A DNA stretch of 8,257 nt from Thiohalocapsa sp. (GTDB lineage: Bacteria; Pseudomonadota; Gammaproteobacteria; Chromatiales; Chromatiaceae), in the NCBI RefSeq assembly GCF_019695415.1, contig NZ_JAIFKJ010000529.1, forward strand, positions 1 to 8,257, read 5' to 3'. Shown here piece by piece: positions 5,896 through 8,257 of the stretch; within the stretch, counting starts at the first letter, position 1; every line of letters begins with the position of its first letter. A program made the translations under genes and the position numbers. The notes under the pieces were generated by a model that was not told where the DNA came from, did not search any database, and was given only the letters and a program-made list of their open reading frames with translations.

Positions 5896-8257
5896 ATGCC
5901 AGACACCAGCAGCGGCGCCGAACTGCCGCACACCGAGGACACCCCTGCCGAAGCCAGATTCTACGTCGTCGCCATCGGCGCCTCCGCCGGTGGTCTCGAC
6001 GCGCTCGAGCGCTTCTTCCATGGCTTGCCGGCGCGCTCCGGTGCGGCCTACGTCGTGATCCAGCACCTCTCGCCCGATCACAAGAGCATGATGGGCAACC
6101 TGCTCGGCCGCCACACCAGTATGCCGGTCGTCACCGTTGAGGACGGCATGGAGATCAAGCCGAACCGCGTGCATCTGATCCCGCCGGCGAGCGTCATGAG
6201 CGTCTCGCGCAACCAGCTGCGCCTGAGCCCTAAGAACCCACGCGGCCTCACCCTACCCATCGATCTCTTCTTCACCGCGCTGGCCCGGGAGTTCGGCAAG
6301 TACGCCATCGGTGTCGTGCTCTCGGGCACCGGCTCCGATGGTACCCGCGGTGCGGTGGCCATCAACGACGCCGGCGGCCTGCTGCTGGCGCAGGAGCCCG
6401 AATCCGCCAAGTTCGACGGTATGCCGCGCAGCGTCATCGCCACCGGGCTGGTGGACGGCACCCTGCCGCCAGAGGAGCTCGGACCGCGCGTGATGGATCA
6501 CATCAGCCAGGCCCCACGGCCGCGCATCCGCCCGCCCGAAGACGGCGTCACAGCGGACCGGCAAAGCGCCCTGGAAGAGACGATGCACCTGCTCCAGCAC
6601 CAAGGCGGCATCGACTTCCGCGAGTACAAGCCGGCGACCGTCATGCGTCGCATCGAGCGCCGTATGCAGGTGCGCCATGTGCCGGACCTGGAGAACTATG
6701 CCCGGCTCCTGGACGGCGACCGCACCGAGCTCAATGCCCTGCGCCGCGAGCTACTGATCCCGGTGACCAGTTTTTTCCGCGACCCGGTGGCTTTCGAGGT
6801 GCTGGCGCAGACCGCCATCGACACGATCGTCAAAGAGCGCGGCGAGAACCAGCCCATCCGCGTTTGGGTGCCCGGCGCCTCCACCGGCGAGGAGGCCTAC
6901 TCCATCGCCATCTTGTTCGCCGAGGCCTGTGCCCGGGCGCGGCGCTGGCCGCCCATTAAGCTGTTTGCAACGGACGTGGAGCAGCATAACGTGGACTTCG
7001 GCAGTGCGGGCGTCTTCTCTGAGGCGATCACCACGGAAGTCTCTCCTGAGCGCCTGGAGCAGTGGTTCTACAAGCGCGGCAACCATTTCGTCATCAAGAA
7101 CGAGATCCGCCAAAACATCGTTTTCGCGCGGCACAATCTGCTGCAGGATCCGCCATTTACGCGCATGGATCTGGTCTCCTGCCGCAACCTGCTCATCTAC
7201 TTCCGCGCCGAGGCACAGGACCGTGCGCTGCGAAGGCTCCAATACGCGCTTGCGCCGGGCGGTTTTCTGTTTCTCGGCTCCAGCGAAACCTTGGCGCAGC
7301 TGCAAACGGACTTCACCGCTGTCAACTCCAAGGCCAAGGTCTTTCGCATCCTACGCCACTTGGCGCTGCCGCTGGATACCGGCGCTTCGCAGCTGCAGCG
7401 GCTCGCAGGTACGCATGCCCATCCGCGGCGCCATACACAGAAAGATCGCCAGCTCACGGATGCCGCTGCCATCGAAGCGGGTGAGTCCGTGCTGCTGCGT
7501 TCCTATGCGCCCACCAGCCTGCTGCTCAACGCCAACCAGGAGCTGATGCACGTCTTCGGCGACGTGAGTCACTATCTGCGCATCGGCGAAGGTGCCGTGA
7601 CGCTGGACCTCGCCAAGCTGCTGCCGCCGTCGCTGGCACCGGTGGCTCAAGCCCTGCTGCACAAGACTGCGCGCGGACATGAGCCGCTGCGCTCCGACCT
7701 GCTCACGATGCCGTTGCCCGACGGCACCAACGAGCGGCTGCGGCTGGTCGCCCGCAGCGTTGCCCTGGAGCATGGCGAGGCGCACCTCCTGCTCTCCTTC
7801 GAGCCGGATACCACACCGGTGGACGATGTCGCACCCACGGCGGGCGGCATCGAGACCATGAACATCGACCAGGAGCACGCGGAGCGCGTTCAGACCCTGG
7901 AGCGCGAGCTCGCCGCCACCCGCGAGAGCCTGCAGGCCACCATCGAGGAGCTCGAAACCGCCAACGAGGAGCTCCAGGCCACCAACGAGGAGCTGATGGC
8001 CTCCAACGAAGAGCTCCAGTCCTCCAACGAGGAGCTGCAATCGGTCAACGAGGAGCTCTACACCGTCAATGCGGAGAACCAGGAGAAGATCGAGATCCTG
8101 AACCGCCTCAACGCGGATCTCGACAACATGGCCAAGGCGGCCGCCATCGCGACCATCTTCGTCGATGCCAACCTGCTGCTGACCCGCTTCACACCCGAGG
8201 CCACCAGCCTGTTCAAGATCCGCGACGGCGACCTCGGGCGCTCCATCGAAGACTTCA
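5896..8257 (+). CDS. CheB-CheR-PAS fusion sensory protein (3' end outside window)
   Basis: The frame is open from ATG 5896 to the right edge: 787 codons, no stop, so the protein is partial. Residues ~20-205 form a CheB methylesterase domain with the triad S30 (GASAGG), H57 (VIQHLSPDH) and D148 (LSGTGSDG). Residues ~225-490 form a CheR methyltransferase domain, with EYKPATVMRRIERRM, PVTSFFRDP, the SAM-binding loop WVPGASTGEEAYSIAI (324-339) and CRNLLIYF (429-436). A PAS-like segment spans ~530-645. A coiled coil (~660-735) has NEEL heptads, and a second PAS begins ~742 (IATIFVDANLLLTRFTPEAT) and is cut off. The family usually continues to PAS and histidine-kinase or diguanylate-cyclase modules. 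No receiver domain precedes CheB, so its esterase is not controlled in the classical cis manner. Role as a sensor tied to methylation or signalling is known only broadly. The ATG has no strong Shine-Dalgarno; it overlaps a TAA as TAATG. Confidence 0.93.
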   Translation, partial: MPDTSSGAELPHTEDTPAEARFYVVAIGASAGGLDALERFFHGLPARSGAAYVVIQHLSPDHKSMMGNLLGRHTSMPVVTVEDGMEIKPNRVHLIPPASVMSVSRNQLRLSPKNPRGLTLPIDLFFTALAREFGKYAIGVVLSGTGSDGTRGAVAINDAGGLLLAQEPESAKFDGMPRSVIATGLVDGTLPPEELGPRVMDHISQAPRPRIRPPEDGVTADRQSALEETMHLLQHQGGIDFREYKPATVMRRIERRMQVRHVPDLENYARLLDGDRTELNALRRELLIPVTSFFRDPVAFEVLAQTAIDTIVKERGENQPIRVWVPGASTGEEAYSIAILFAEACARARRWPPIKLFATDVEQHNVDFGSAGVFSEAITTEVSPERLEQWFYKRGNHFVIKNEIRQNIVFARHNLLQDPPFTRMDLVSCRNLLIYFRAEAQDRALRRLQYALAPGGFLFLGSSETLAQLQTDFTAVNSKAKVFRILRHLALPLDTGASQLQRLAGTHAHPRRHTQKDRQLTDAAAIEAGESVLLRSYAPTSLLLNANQELMHVFGDVSHYLRIGEGAVTLDLAKLLPPSLAPVAQALLHKTARGHEPLRSDLLTMPLPDGTNERLRLVARSVALEHGEAHLLLSFEPDTTPVDDVAPTAGGIETMNIDQEHAERVQTLERELAATRESLQATIEELETANEELQATNEELMASNEELQSSNEELQSVNEELYTVNAENQEKIEILNRLNADLDNMAKAAAIATIFVDANLLLTRFTPEATSLFKIRDGDLGRSIEDF
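7963..8058 (+). repeat. 21-bp in-frame repeat encoding NEEL heptads
   Basis: The codons for N-E-E-L recur exactly every 21 bp at 7963, 7984, 8005, 8026 and 8047 within the CheB-CheR-PAS gene (residues 690-721), with variable three-residue linkers (QAT, MAS, QSS, QSV). The encoded segment is a coiled-coil signalling linker between the CheR/PAS half and the downstream PAS domain. This heptad string is a hallmark of CheB-CheR-PAS proteins, so it is a protein-level repeat rather than a mobile element. Confidence 0.85.

Noticed and set aside
5177..5896. Plus-strand 239-codon frame through the btuB leader
   Set aside because: It covers the riboswitch and promoter region and has no recognisable domain; the conserved aptamer blocks on the minus strand account for the sequence.
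6751..7305. Antisense 184-codon open frame under the CheR domain
   Set aside because: No family resemblance, and it lies fully within a strongly recognised coding region; long antisense frames are expected at this GC content.
7351..8040. Antisense 229-codon open frame with repeated LELLVGG-like heptads
   Set aside because: It is the mirror of the NEEL coiled-coil codons and CheR/PAS coding sequence; the repeats come from the 21-bp period on the other strand.

Overview
The window is GC-rich (except the T-rich first ~35 bases) and looks like a chromosomal segment of a gammaproteobacterium. The BtuB, CobU and CobT proteins resemble those of that class, and the compact btuB-cobU-cobT-cobC order suits a Chromatiales or Ectothiorhodospiraceae-type organism. 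The lineage is inferred from protein style only and is not certain.

Layout from left to right. Positions 1-303 hold no gene I can support. Positions 304-891 (+) encode a small PAS-like protein with a C-terminal CxxC...CPxC zinc-finger-like motif; it converges on the cobalamin operon with only 17 bp between the two stop codons. Positions 909-5183 (-) form a cobalamin (vitamin B12) uptake and lower-ligand assembly operon, in transcription order btuB, cobU, cobT, cobC. BtuB imports corrinoid across the outer membrane. CobU activates adenosylcobinamide as its GDP derivative. CobT makes alpha-ribazole phosphate, and CobC removes its phosphate. The joining enzyme, CobS, is not in the window.

The operon has a long leader (about 5184-5670, read on the minus strand) with a recognisable cobalamin riboswitch aptamer. 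All the main conserved blocks are visible, but a stretch of about 51 nt appears to be inserted into the normally short P4 loop. Downstream, a perfect 7-nt complement to the btuB Shine-Dalgarno region suggests control by ribosome-site sequestration. Between btuB and cobU lies a 138-bp gap made almost entirely of 7-bp tandem repeats in inverted arrangement, able to fold into one long imperfect hairpin.

From 5896 to the right edge (+), transcribed divergently from btuB, is the first 787 codons of a large CheB-CheR-PAS sensory protein. Its methylesterase and methyltransferase domains are both apparently intact, it has no receiver domain, and it carries a long NEEL heptad coiled coil. It continues past the window.

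The most unusual items are the interrupted cobalamin aptamer and the heptamer inverted-repeat element inside the operon. No defence system, phage, IS element or CRISPR array was found.
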